From: Asticcacaulis sp. | Lineage (GTDB): Bacteria > Pseudomonadota > Alphaproteobacteria > Caulobacterales > Caulobacteraceae | Length of the DNA: 64,000 nucleotides | Assembly: GCA_024707255.1 (NCBI GenBank) | Contig: JANQAC010000001.1 | Location: 434,001 to 498,000, forward strand | Reading direction: 5' to 3' | Shown: in pieces, positions 1-8,961 of the stretch | Position numbering within the stretch: position 1 is the first letter of the stretch | How the letters are laid out: every line of letters begins with the position of its first letter | The notes under the pieces: generated by a model | Database searches by the model: none | Seen by the model: the letters and a program-made list of their open reading frames with translations, nothing else | Told to the model about the DNA's origin: nothing | Translations under genes and position numbers: made by a program

Positions 1-371
1 CTCTGCATCTGTTTCTGCACCTCGTCATTCAGCCCCAGTGATACCAGCCGCTTTTGCAGGGCGGCCCAGGCTGCCGGCAATTGTTCGGTCAGGTTATGCG
101 TCTGTGACACAAGCTCATAGCCGAACAGGGTGAAGGTCACGGTGATGAAGGCCAGCACCAGCACCAGAACGGTTAGTACAGCAAAGGTGTCGTTCAGCGG
201 CGTGTATTTGATCAGCGGCTCCGCCAGGGCGCGCAGGACAGTGGCGATAACGATCGCCCCGAAGATCAGCAGCCACAGCCCCAGCAGCTTGAAAACCAGC
301 AGGGCGGCCGCGATGGCGAGGATGACGAACAGCACCCTTTGCATGAAACCGACGCCGAGTGCCTTTTCCAT
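1..371 (-). CDS. AI-2E/PerM family permease, N-terminal part (cut by window edge)
   Basis: The reading frame starts with ATG at 371 and stays open to base 1, giving about 123 residues without a stop. Seen: a short polar start (MEKALGVGF), two hydrophobic segments at about residues 10-45 and 62-85, then an amphipathic stretch (QLPAAWAALQKRL). This order is typical of the N terminus of AI-2E/PerM-type multi-pass inner-membrane exporters. The start lies only 6 bases after the murG stop, so it is probably the next cistron of the same transcript. The usual neighbour here would be murC. The C-terminal half lies outside the window, and the substrate cannot be told. Confidence 0.75.
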   Translation of the reverse strand, partial: MEKALGVGFMQRVLFVILAIAAALLVFKLLGLWLLIFGAIVIATVLRALAEPLIKYTPLNDTFAVLTVLVLVLAFITVTFTLFGYELVSQTHNLTEQLPAAWAALQKRLVSLGLNDEVQKQMQ

Positions 372-377
372 CACGCC

Positions 378-1526
378 CTATCCCTTGATTCGTTTCACGG
401 TACGCTCGACAAGATCGGCCAGCAATCTGGCCGCATCGGGGCGTGCCACCGATTTCGCCGCACTGGCGCGCATCGGCAAAAGCACAGCCCCTTCGATCAG
501 GGCACGGATTTCGCTGCACAGCTTTTCCGCCGTCACATCGTCCTCACGAATGACCACGGCGGCCTTGGCGGCTTTCAGCACCTCGGCATTATAGGTCTGG
601 TGATCGTCGGCGGCGATCTTGAGCGGAATGAGGATGGAGGGCTTGCCGGCTACCGCCAGTTCACAGACGGTGGAGGCCCCGGCCCGGCCGATGACGATAT
701 GTGCCCGGCCCAGGCGCTCGGCCATGTCGGTGAAGAACGGCGCCACCTCGGCATCGATTTCGGCGTCGCGGTAAATTTTCGTCGCCATGTCGATCTGGTC
801 GGCGCGCGTCTGTTGCTCGACATGCAGATTTATGCGCAGGGAAACCGGCAGTAGGGCCAGGGCCTGCGGCACGGTTTCGGACAGGATCTTCGCGCCCTGC
901 GATCCACCCGTCACCAGGATGCGGATGGTCGGATCGATAGGCGGATAGGGTTCGTCATACAGCGCGCGGATATCCGGCCGCACCGGATTGCCAACCACCT
1001 GCACCCGCCCTTCCATCTCCGCTGGCGCCATGCGCAGGACCGGGAAGGCGCAGGCCACGGCATCCACCTGCTTCACCAGTTGACGGTTTGACCGACCGAG
1101 CACCGAATTCTGCTCGTGGATGAGCGTGATATCCTTGCGCCCCAGGGCCGCCATCAGGGCGGGATAGGACGGATAGCCGCCGAAGCCGATCACCGCCCAA
1201 GGCTTCAGGCGTTTGAAAGCCTTGCGTGCCTGCATGATGCCCAGGCCGATCTTGATGGCGGCGCGCGCCATGCCGATCGGATCGCTTTTTTTGAAGGTGG
1301 CCGCGTCCAGCGAAAGGCGTTCAATGGCGGGGAAATTGGCCGCAAAGGCGGCGCCGCGTTTATCCGAGGCCAGGACCACATCCCAGCCCCGCTCATTCAG
1401 TTCGCGGGCCAGGGCCTCGGCGGGAAACATATGCCCGCCGGTGCCACCTGCCGCCACAACGGCCAAAGGCTTGTCGGAAAAGGAAGACGCTTTGCGTCTC
1501 GGTTTGGCTTTTTTAGCGGTGGCCAT
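378..1526 (-). CDS. murG: UDP-N-acetylglucosamine--N-acetylmuramyl-(pentapeptide) pyrophosphoryl-undecaprenol GlcNAc transferase MurG
   Basis: Peripheral inner-membrane GT28 glycosyltransferase that adds GlcNAc to lipid I to make lipid II. Seen: 382 residues (family about 355-380), a basic N-terminal extension (ATAKKAKPRRKASSF), the glycine-rich donor/acceptor loop AAGGTGGHMFPAEALA, the HEQNSVLGRSNR segment, and the second nucleotide-binding domain with VTGGSQGAK and GRAGASTVCELA. It lies 84 bases downstream of ftsW in the usual ftsW-murG order. Assignment is secure; only the length of the basic N-terminal extension is uncertain. Confidence 0.96.
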   Translation of the reverse strand: MATAKKAKPRRKASSFSDKPLAVVAAGGTGGHMFPAEALARELNERGWDVVLASDKRGAAFAANFPAIERLSLDAATFKKSDPIGMARAAIKIGLGIMQARKAFKRLKPWAVIGFGGYPSYPALMAALGRKDITLIHEQNSVLGRSNRQLVKQVDAVACAFPVLRMAPAEMEGRVQVVGNPVRPDIRALYDEPYPPIDPTIRILVTGGSQGAKILSETVPQALALLPVSLRINLHVEQQTRADQIDMATKIYRDAEIDAEVAPFFTDMAERLGRAHIVIGRAGASTVCELAVAGKPSILIPLKIAADDHQTYNAEVLKAAKAAVVIREDDVTAEKLCSEIRALIEGAVLLPMRASAAKSVARPDAARLLADLVERTVKRIKG

Positions 1527-1610
1527 CTAGTCCCCGGAACCGGCGTACTCAAATCTGGAAATCACCATAGCGGGTTCTGAATAAAAAACTAAATCGTTTC
1601 TGGCCTGTAT

Positions 1611-2768
1611 TTACCATTTTGTCGGATCGTCCTGCGGTATTTCTTCCTGACGCCGGCGCGTCAGGGCCAGAATGAAGCCAAGGGTCAGCCCCATGGCCAG
1701 CATGGACGAACCACCGTAGGAAATAAACGGCAGGGTCATGCCCTTGGGGGGAATCAGGCCGAGATTGACCGACACATTGATCAGCACCTGCATACCCAGC
1801 ATGATATAGAGCCCGGAGGTGGCAATCTGGCGGAACGGATCCTGCATCGCCATGGCCTTGAGCAGGCCGCGGATGATGATAAAGGCGAAAATGCCGATGA
1901 TGATCAGGATCAGCCACAGGCCATATTCTTCCGCCACCACCGAATAGATGAAATCGGTATGCAGGTCGGGGATCAGCCGCTTCATCGTGCCTTCATTGAG
2001 CCCCACGCCGAACAGGCCGCCATTGGCGATGGCCGCCTTGGCGCGGGCTACCTGGAAGCCGGAATCGGCGTCCGGCGAAATGAAGCCCATGATGCGGTTG
2101 CGGAAGTGCGGCTGGATGAAGAACAGCCCGACCAGGCCAGTGCCGGCCGCAGCCAGCATGCCGATGATCCAGCGGAACGGTACGCCCGAAATGAAGAAAC
2201 AGGCCCCGAAAGCAATGGTGATCAGGATCGACTGCCCGACATCCGGCTGGATCAGCAGCAGGCCAATGGCCAGGGCATAGAGGCAGAAAGCGACCGTCAC
2301 CCCAGGCACCCCCTTGCCCTTCTGCCCTTCGCAGAACATCCAGGCGATCAGCACGATCAGGGCCGGCTTGAGGAATTCCGACGGCTGGAGCGCTACGGGC
2401 CCCAGTTCGAGCCAGCGCCGCCCGCCCTTGGCCGCGTGACCGATCAGCGGCAGCATGGCCATGATCGAAATAGCGCCGCCATAGGCCAGCACACTGACGC
2501 GCTTTATCCCTTTCAGCGACAGCATGGATACCATGATCATCACCACCGCCGTCAGCAGGGCGAAGACGAAATGGCGCTTGGTGTAGTAAAAGGTGTCGTA
2601 ATGGCTGGTATGCGGCGCCGCCACCGGCGACGACGAGAAGGAAAAGAAGAAGCCCAGCACCAGCAGGATCAGCGCCAGCGTCAAGGTGACGCGGTCGAGC
2701 GTCCACCACCAGATGGCGGTCGGCGAGCGATCGGTGCGCGTGAACGGATGGGCGTAAGCGTGAGCCAT
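1611..2768 (-). CDS. ftsW: Septal peptidoglycan polymerase FtsW (SEDS family)
   Basis: Multi-pass SEDS glycosyltransferase that polymerises lipid II at the septum with FtsI. Seen: 385 residues with roughly ten hydrophobic segments, and the family-typical stretches ARAKAAIANGGLFGVGLNEG, IPDLHTDFIYSVVAEEYG and PFISYGGSSMLAMGLTLGF. It is the usual neighbour of murG, but here it is separated from murD by an inserted lipoprotein gene and a gene-free stretch. A perfect CtrA-type box lies 61-75 bases upstream of its ATG, so it can have its own cell-cycle-controlled promoter (inference). Confidence 0.96.
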   Translation of the reverse strand: MAHAYAHPFTRTDRSPTAIWWWTLDRVTLTLALILLVLGFFFSFSSSPVAAPHTSHYDTFYYTKRHFVFALLTAVVMIMVSMLSLKGIKRVSVLAYGGAISIMAMLPLIGHAAKGGRRWLELGPVALQPSEFLKPALIVLIAWMFCEGQKGKGVPGVTVAFCLYALAIGLLLIQPDVGQSILITIAFGACFFISGVPFRWIIGMLAAAGTGLVGLFFIQPHFRNRIMGFISPDADSGFQVARAKAAIANGGLFGVGLNEGTMKRLIPDLHTDFIYSVVAEEYGLWLILIIIGIFAFIIIRGLLKAMAMQDPFRQIATSGLYIMLGMQVLINVSVNLGLIPPKGMTLPFISYGGSSMLAMGLTLGFILALTRRRQEEIPQDDPTKW

Positions 2769-2828
2769 GGACGAACCTTGGACGATCTGAAAGCGGGGAC
2801 TGAAACCACAGGATTCAACAAATCGTAG

Positions 2829-2843
2829 TTAACATCGGCTTAA
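2829..2843 (-). promoter_or_regulatory. CtrA-type box TTAA-N7-TTAA upstream of ftsW
   Basis: The sequence reads TTAACATCGGCTTAA, a perfect match to the CtrA consensus TTAA-N7-TTAA established in Caulobacter. It lies about 61 bases before the ftsW start codon, in the only non-coding stretch between the lipoprotein gene and ftsW. Function as a CtrA site is inferred from the motif and position. Confidence 0.55.
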
Positions 2844-3126
2844 GTAAAGAGGCGATCTCGTAAGAGAATCTTAAGCACGGCTGCATCAGCAATACGCCGA
2901 CAGAGAGCATTAGAACCCCAGCACGCTAAATTGGTTCGCCGGTCTTCGCGCTCTCAGTCATCCACCCTACGAGAAGCGCCTTTACCGTTGTCGCCAGTTA
3001 TGCTCCCGATATCAACCGCTACAATGCGCCTACGCCCACCTGGACGGCAAATCGTTTGATCACGTCTGACCAGCACACAGCGAAGTCATGGTCAGTAGAC
3101 ACTTGAACTGAAAATAGACGCTCAGG
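2844..3126. other. Gene-free stretch between ftsW promoter region and lipoprotein gene
   Basis: About 280 bases with no supportable reading frame, RNA gene or clear terminator. Base composition drops toward the AT-richer lipoprotein gene that follows. It may be part of the same inserted segment. Nothing else was recognised here. Confidence 0.4.
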
Positions 3127-4695
3127 TCATTTCAGCTTTATAGCCGTGACCATGTTAGGGTCACCGTATTCCTGCGGCACAATATATAAAATGTAGTTTG
3201 CGGACAGACTCAATGAGCCGTGTGCAGGATAAGACCAGACCTGTTGATGTGTCTTCAGATCAATAGCGTAGGTCGTATCCATTGTGCTCAGGAACAGGAG
3301 ATTATCGGTAACCAACAAGTTGGGTTCCATAGAAGGCGCTGACGCAGGCATCGGCCATGACCACAAAACGCTGCCATCCTTTTCATCCAGAGCTTCCATT
3401 ACTTTAGGTATGTTGCGCGTGCTGTAAATGACACCATTAGCGGCCGCGACAATAAAATTCCGGCCAGGTGCACGCCAGATTATCGATCGCGTCCCGATAT
3501 CATAACAAACCAGTTCTGAATTCAGGCTCAACTGCAAGTCTGATAGGATAACATGTCCCGATGCCGTAATTTGCGGAGCACCAAAATAGCTGTAACCTTC
3601 CCCCGACGCTTTAGGATCATCTATATTGAAGGCTAGATGGCCATCTGTCTTATTGAAAACAGACAGACCGTAGAAGCTGTTATAATATACGTAATTTGCG
3701 TCAACGGCCGGAGTCTGGTTTACCCAGGTAATTGATTTGACATAATCGCTCAACCATTTCTGGGTATTGTCCTTCAAACCGAATTTGTAAACCTGACCCG
3801 AGTTTTTCCCATAGGAAAAATACAGGTCGTCGCCATCAAGCACAGGGGTGTTAAGGAAATTGTTTTGTATCGCAAAAGGAAGGGCGGCATTTGACAACCC
3901 GCTAGCTGCGTTTACACCGACAATTGTGCCTTCTGTGGTCGTCGCATCATCATTATAAAACGGCAGATAAACCGAACCATTGCCCGTGGCGGGCGTACCT
4001 ATCTGGGACAGGTTCCTGCCAACATTATACGTCCAGTTCAAAACGCCAGTACTCTCATTCAGACTGTATATCCGAGCGTCTTGGTAGGAGACTGCATGGA
4101 CAATGTACGCCGCCCCGTCCCCTGTAACGACAGGCTTCAAACGTCCGTTTGGGCCACCCTGCCACTCCCAGGCTTTACTGAAGTTAGCCGGATCAAGTGT
4201 TATCGGCACATAGCCCGAATGCGCGGCATTCCTTTGGAACCCGGCCCAATCTCCCAACTTGACCGTCACCCCATAATGATAGGTGACCGTTGAACCAGCA
4301 TATACTTTGTTGCACCCCGAATCCTGGCAGAGCCTGAGTGTAATATCTCCCGTATGATCACCGACAGTCAGGTTGGATTGCGTAGTTGCCACAAGATGGT
4401 AACTATTTGCCGCAGTTCCAGCTTTCGCCGTTACTGACGAGAATACGGCGTTGTCATATTTCACGTCTGCAAACACAGTCGTTGTCAATTTGGTGCTCGG
4501 AACACCTATTGCGTCGGCGCTGAAATCGGCGGCAGTCGCTCCTTCGGTTACCGTGGCACTACCAGAAGCGCTTGAAAGCGTTACGTTGATTGAAGGTAGT
4601 GGGCCACCGCCGGAGCTGGTTTCTCCACCGCCCCCACAGCCAACAACCAGCATTGGCAAGAACAATGTCCCGATAATCAGGATTTGACGATACAT
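3127..4695 (-). CDS. Beta-propeller (PQQ-like repeat) lipoprotein inserted in the dcw cluster
   Basis: 522 residues. Seen: a lipoprotein signal peptide ending in a lipobox (LVVGC, Cys at about residue 20), a Gly/Ser linker, an Ig-like region to about residue 150, then repeated blade-like units (GDGAAYIVHAV, DGDDLYFSYG, DANYVYYNSF, ANGVIYSTRN, VTDNLLFLST) of the outer-membrane-assembly/PQQ-like propeller kind. No quinoprotein catalytic residues were identified, so a binding or structural role is more likely than an enzyme. Codon and base use is clearly AT-richer than the mur genes on either side, and no such gene belongs to the usual murD-ftsW order, so acquisition by transfer is inferred. Function unknown. 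Confidence 0.75.
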   Translation of the reverse strand: MYRQILIIGTLFLPMLVVGCGGGGETSSGGGPLPSINVTLSSASGSATVTEGATAADFSADAIGVPSTKLTTTVFADVKYDNAVFSSVTAKAGTAANSYHLVATTQSNLTVGDHTGDITLRLCQDSGCNKVYAGSTVTYHYGVTVKLGDWAGFQRNAAHSGYVPITLDPANFSKAWEWQGGPNGRLKPVVTGDGAAYIVHAVSYQDARIYSLNESTGVLNWTYNVGRNLSQIGTPATGNGSVYLPFYNDDATTTEGTIVGVNAASGLSNAALPFAIQNNFLNTPVLDGDDLYFSYGKNSGQVYKFGLKDNTQKWLSDYVKSITWVNQTPAVDANYVYYNSFYGLSVFNKTDGHLAFNIDDPKASGEGYSYFGAPQITASGHVILSDLQLSLNSELVCYDIGTRSIIWRAPGRNFIVAAANGVIYSTRNIPKVMEALDEKDGSVLWSWPMPASAPSMEPNLLVTDNLLFLSTMDTTYAIDLKTHQQVWSYPAHGSLSLSANYILYIVPQEYGDPNMVTAIKLK

Positions 4696-4771
4696 ATTGC
4701 CCCCCGCAACTTAAAAAGGTCAGCCTCTACGCGAGGCCATAGAGCACATTTCACTCTATGCCTACTAAATC

Positions 4772-6184
4772 TCACACCTTCTCGCCGGTCACGCCCAGCT
4801 TGATCTCGCTGACGGCATCGCGGAAGGCATCGCCGCGGGCCTCGAAATCGGTAAACTGGTCGAACGAGGCGCAGGCCGGGGAAAACAGCACGATCTCTTC
4901 GCGGCCGCTTTTCTCGGCTTCCGCATAGGCTTGCGCGACGGCGGTGAACAGCAGGCGCGATTGCGTGCAGGGCGCGGCCTTGCCGATCGTCACCTCGAAC
5001 AATTCCGCCGCCTCGCCGATCAGATAGGCGTGTTTGATGCGGGGGAACAGGTCGCGCAGGTCTTCGATACCGCCCGCCTTGGCCACGCCGCCGGCGATCC
5101 AGTAGAACTTGTCAAACGACGACATGGCCTGGCGCGCCGCGTCGGCATTGGTCGCCTTGGAATCGTTGATAAAGCGAACATGGCCGATGCGGCCGATTTC
5201 CTGCATCCGGTGCGCGAGACCTGGGAAGGTCCGCATTCCCGTGACAATCTCGTCCATCTCCAGCCCCAGCGCCTTGCACGCCGAATAGGCCGCGGCGGCG
5301 TTCTGCCAGTTGTGGCGGCCGGTCAGGGTGCGCACCGCCTTGAGATCGATCACCTGGCGGGCGCGGACATTGGTGCCATCATAAAGCATACCATTCAGCG
5401 CATAGACGCCGTGGCCGAGCGTCCGGCGGGCCGAAATCGACACCAGTTTCACCGGCGAATTGACGCGCATGTCGCTGATAATGGCGGACGTATAGTCGTC
5501 GTCGGCGCCGATCACTGCCGTCTGCTTCGAGCCCTGTGCCATGAAGATCCGGCGCTTGGCCTTGATATAGCCTTCCATACCGCCGTGGCGGTCGAGGTGA
5601 TCGGGGGTGATATTCATCAGCACGGAGACATCCGGCGAAAAGCTCAGGGTCAGGTCCAACTGATAGGAGGAGGTTTCGATGACATAGATGGCGCCAGCGT
5701 GCATATCCGGCAGATCGAGAATGCCGACACCAATATTGCCGCCGACATGGACGTCCTTGCCGGCACTCTTCAGGATGTGGCCGATCAGGGCCGTGGTGGT
5801 CGACTTGCCATTGGTGCCGGTGATCGCCACGGTGCGCGGCCGCTTATGCGCCGGCAGACAGGCGAGCGTGCGGGCAAACAGTTCGATATCGCCCATCACC
5901 GGCACATGCGCGGCATGGGCCATCTCTACCGTCCAGTGCGGCGTCGGATGGGTCAGAGGTACGCCGGGAGACAGCACCAGAGCGGCGAACTGCGACCAAT
6001 CGGCGGTCTTCAGGTTCTCGACCGTAAAGCCTTCCTTGGTGGCCGGCAGCAGGTTCGACGGCTTGTCATCCCACAGGATGGGCAGGGCGCCGCCGGCCTT
6101 CAGCGCGCGCGCCGCCGACAGCCCCGACCGCCCCAGTCCGAAGATGGCGACCTGCTTGCCCTCAAAGCCTTTTACCGGAATCAT
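4772..6184 (-). CDS. murD: UDP-N-acetylmuramoyl-L-alanine--D-glutamate ligase MurD
   Basis: Cytoplasmic ATP-dependent Mur ligase that adds D-Glu to UDP-MurNAc-L-Ala. Seen: 470 residues, an N-terminal nucleotide fold with FGLGRSGLSAARAL, the central-domain P-loop AITGTNGKSTTTALIG, the catalytic segment MNITPDHLDRHG, and the C-terminal domain with NDSKATNADAA and FSPACASFDQF, all hallmark MurD segments. The start is only 5 bases after the mraY stop, so the two are translationally close. Downstream the usual ftsW is displaced by the propeller lipoprotein gene. Confidence 0.97.
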   Translation of the reverse strand: MIPVKGFEGKQVAIFGLGRSGLSAARALKAGGALPILWDDKPSNLLPATKEGFTVENLKTADWSQFAALVLSPGVPLTHPTPHWTVEMAHAAHVPVMGDIELFARTLACLPAHKRPRTVAITGTNGKSTTTALIGHILKSAGKDVHVGGNIGVGILDLPDMHAGAIYVIETSSYQLDLTLSFSPDVSVLMNITPDHLDRHGGMEGYIKAKRRIFMAQGSKQTAVIGADDDYTSAIISDMRVNSPVKLVSISARRTLGHGVYALNGMLYDGTNVRARQVIDLKAVRTLTGRHNWQNAAAAYSACKALGLEMDEIVTGMRTFPGLAHRMQEIGRIGHVRFINDSKATNADAARQAMSSFDKFYWIAGGVAKAGGIEDLRDLFPRIKHAYLIGEAAELFEVTIGKAAPCTQSRLLFTAVAQAYAEAEKSGREEIVLFSPACASFDQFTDFEARGDAFRDAVSEIKLGVTGEKV

Positions 6185-6189
6185 AACAC

Positions 6190-7302
6190 TTACCTTAGCT
6201 TGAGAGTCGCCAGGCCGACCATGGCCAGCATGGCCGCCACGATCCAGAAGCGGATCACGACGGTCGATTCCGCCCAGCCGAGCTTCTCGAAATGGTGGTG
6301 GATAGGTGCCATCAGGAAGACGCGCTTCTTGGTCAGCTTGAAATAACCTACCTGGATCATGACCGACAGAGCCTCCATGACGAACAGGCCGCCGATGATG
6401 GCCAGTACGATCTCGTGTTTCAGGGCCACGGCCACGGCACCTAAGCCCCCGCCCAGGGCCAGTGAGCCGGTATCGCCCATGAAGATCTTGGCCGGCGGCG
6501 CATTATACCACAGGAAGCCCATGCCGCCGCCGATGATGGCGGCCAGCAGCACGGCCACTTCACCGGCGCCCGGCACGAAATGGATGATCAGGTATTCGGC
6601 GAATTTGGCGTTACCCACCAGATAGGCGATCAGGGTAAAGGCGCCCGCCGCGATCATCACCGGAACGATGGCCAGGCCATCCAGCCCGTCGGTCAGGTTA
6701 ACGGCGTTCGACGCCCCCACGATCACTACCGCGCCGAAGACAATGTAGAAATACCCGAGATTGAAGATGAAGTTCTTGAACACGGGCACGACCAGAGATG
6801 TGGCCAATTGCGGTGCATCGGCCGGCTGAGGCGAATAATACATCAGCACCAGCACGGCGCCGACGGCAATGGCGATCTGGGCGATCAGCTTCTGGATCGA
6901 GGTCAGGCCGGCCGAGGTCTGCTTGGTCACCTTGGCGTAGTCATCGATGAAGCCGAGCAGGCCATAGGCCATGGTGACGCCGAAGACGACCCAGGCCGCC
7001 GCCGAATGCGGATCGACCCACAGGACCGTGGCGACAGCAATGCCCGCCAGGATCATCAGCCCGCCCATGGTGGGCGTGCCCTTTTTCGTCAGCAGGTGGG
7101 TGGAAGGGCCATCCTCGCGGATCGGCTGCCCCTTGCCCTGGCGGGCGCGCATCCAGCGGATGAAACGGCTTCCCATGGCGACGGCAACGATCATGGCCGT
7201 GATCATGGCCAGGAAGATGCGCACCGTCTGATATTTCATCAGATTGATCAGGGGCCAGTGCTGGTGCAGGCTGGTGACGTGCTCGTAAAGCAGATAAAAC
7301 AT
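6190..7302 (-). CDS. mraY: Phospho-N-acetylmuramoyl-pentapeptide transferase MraY
   Basis: Integral membrane enzyme that transfers phospho-MurNAc-pentapeptide to undecaprenyl phosphate, forming lipid I. Seen: 370 residues (family about 360), about ten membrane segments, the Asp motif GFIDDYAKV, the [14 protein letters not shown] motif, [12 protein letters not shown], and the cytoplasmic histidine motif MAPIHHHFE. It lies between murF and murD as usual; the corrected murF frame ends 15 bases before its start. Confidence 0.97.
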   Translation of the reverse strand: MFYLLYEHVTSLHQHWPLINLMKYQTVRIFLAMITAMIVAVAMGSRFIRWMRARQGKGQPIREDGPSTHLLTKKGTPTMGGLMILAGIAVATVLWVDPHSAAAWVVFGVTMAYGLLGFIDDYAKVTKQTSAGLTSIQKLIAQIAIAVGAVLVLMYYSPQPADAPQLATSLVVPVFKNFIFNLGYFYIVFGAVVIVGASNAVNLTDGLDGLAIVPVMIAAGAFTLIAYLVGNAKFAEYLIIHFVPGAGEVAVLLAAIIGGGMGFLWYNAPPAKIFMGDTGSLALGGGLGAVAVALKHEIVLAIIGGLFVMEALSVMIQVGYFKLTKKRVFLMAPIHHHFEKLGWAESTVVIRFWIVAAMLAMVGLATLKLR

Positions 7303-7317
7303 TTAATGCCTTGTATC

Positions 7318-8717
7318 TTAGTCCAGAGCCAGGAGGGTCTTGGCGATCAGTCCGGCTTTCGAACCGTTCGAGCCCTTTACCATAATCACATCCCCCCTTG
7401 CAAGTCCTCAATCAGGCGAGGCGTCAGTTCGGCGGCGGTTTCGGCCCAGGCGCCGCGCAAGGCTTGCGGTAAGGCGTTCCACAGGTTTTTCATCAAAGGT
7501 CCGGCCAGATATACCCTGTCGATATCCTGCCCCTCGATCACCGGCACCAGTCCGGCATGAAGCGCCGGCTCTTCGGGCCCAAGTTCCAGCATGTCGGTCA
7601 GGACGACAATTTTTCGTGACCCGGCGGGTTTTGGCTGTGTTCCCAGTGACTCCAGGGTGGCGCGCATGGAAACCGGATTGGCGTTATAACTTTCGTCGAT
7701 CAGGGTGATCTCGCCGCCTTTGAACGCCTTCCTGGTCACCTTGCCCCGACCATCCAGCGCGGCGAAGCTTTCCAGCGCCAGCAACGAGGTATCGAGATCG
7801 ACATCGAGTGCCTCCAGCATCAGCAGGGTAGCCAGGGCATTGACCGCCTGGTGCCTGCCGGTATGGGCCAGGCTGAAAATGATGTCTCGGCCATGGAAGC
7901 GCGCCGCCACCGAAGCCCGGTCGCCATTCACCCGATGTGCGATCAGTTGCGCATCGACGCCGTTATGCTCACCAAAGGCCGCGATCAGGGCGCCGGCGCC
8001 GCGGGCCTGCTGGCAGAGGAAATCGAACCATTGGTTATCGGCATTGAGGATAGCCAGCCCACCGGGCAGCAAGCCGTCGAAAATCTCAGCTTTGGCGCGG
8101 GCCACGCCGGCATCGCCATCGGGGAAGTTCTCGGTATGGGCGCCGCCAACCGTGGTGATGATCACCGCATGGGGCGCCACGAATTCCGACAGCGGCGTGA
8201 TCTCGTCGGCATGGTTCATGCCGATCTCGAAGACGGCGCGCATCGTGTCGGCCGGCATCCGCGCCAGGGTCAGCGGCACACCGATATGGTTGTTGAAGCT
8301 CTTGATGGCCGAATGCGCCCGCCCCGCCAGGCTTAAGCCCTGCATGACCATCTGCGTCACGCTGGTCTTACCGACACTGCCGGTTACCGCGCCGCGTTTG
8401 GCCTTCGCCGCGCGGTCGCGGGCAAAGACCGCCATGTCCTCCAGCGCCTTCTGCACGTCCGGCACCAGCAGGCACGGCCCGCCCTCGATTGGCCGCCGCG
8501 TCACGGCAATCGCGGCGCCCGATTGGAACGCCTGAGGCACGAAGTCATGACCGTCGCGCACACCTTTCAGCGCCAGAAAAACATCGCCCGGCTGGAGCGC
8601 ACGGCTGTCGAAATTGATGCCCGTGGCGCTGCGTGATGCCCCCTCACCTATGCCGGTCAGTGTCCCGCCTGTAGCCTTGGCCAGTTCATCGAAGGTCCAG
8701 AGGGGGGTATCAGCCAT
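7318..8717 (-). CDS. murF: UDP-N-acetylmuramoyl-tripeptide--D-alanyl-D-alanine ligase MurF (single-base frameshift near the 3' end)
   Basis: Cytoplasmic ligase that adds D-Ala-D-Ala to the UDP-MurNAc-tripeptide. Seen: P-loop VTGSVGKTSVTQM (N-terminal half), IGMNHADEITPLSEF, and DESYNANPVSMRATLESLG. As written the frame stops at 7386 after LIEDLQGGM. The C-run at 7392-7397 has six bases; a seventh would restore LQGGDVIMVKGSNGSKAG and a stop at 7318-7320, giving 466 residues with the conserved MurF C terminus. MurF is essential, so a sequencing error in the run is more likely than a real truncation. A secreted-protein gene separates murE from murF here. Confidence 0.93.
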
Positions 8718-8817
8718 AGGTCACACGCGCAGCAAAGGAAAACGCCATTGAACCCGACTCAGGGATTTAGGCAAGCGCGAGTGTGTTAACGGCCTTAAAA
8801 GGATTTATTGGCGAGTA

Positions 8818-8956
8818 GAATTCGTATCCGGTGCGTCGAAACAAAGTTCGGCGGAGCCAAAACGATTGGCTTTCGAGCATCGCCGCACAGCGTACTTCAG
8901 TACGTGAGCAGCGAAGCGGAGAAAGACGGCCGTTTGCAGACCACCGGGACGAATTC
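8818..8956. repeat. 139-bp imperfect palindromic element (MITE-like) upstream of murF
   Basis: The outer ends are near-perfect inverted repeats beginning GAATTCGT and closing ACGAATTC. The inner arms pair imperfectly along the element and close on a perfect small hairpin GTAC-TTCA-GTAC at 8892-8903. It fills most of the gap between the murF start and the end of the secreted-protein gene. Such an arrangement suggests a mobile or REP-like intergenic element, or a long transcribed hairpin. Only one copy is visible in this window. Confidence 0.5.
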
Positions 8957-8961
8957 TGACG

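Noticed and set aside
8787..8799. TTAA-N5-TTAA upstream of murF as a CtrA site
   Set aside because: Spacing is five, not seven, bases.
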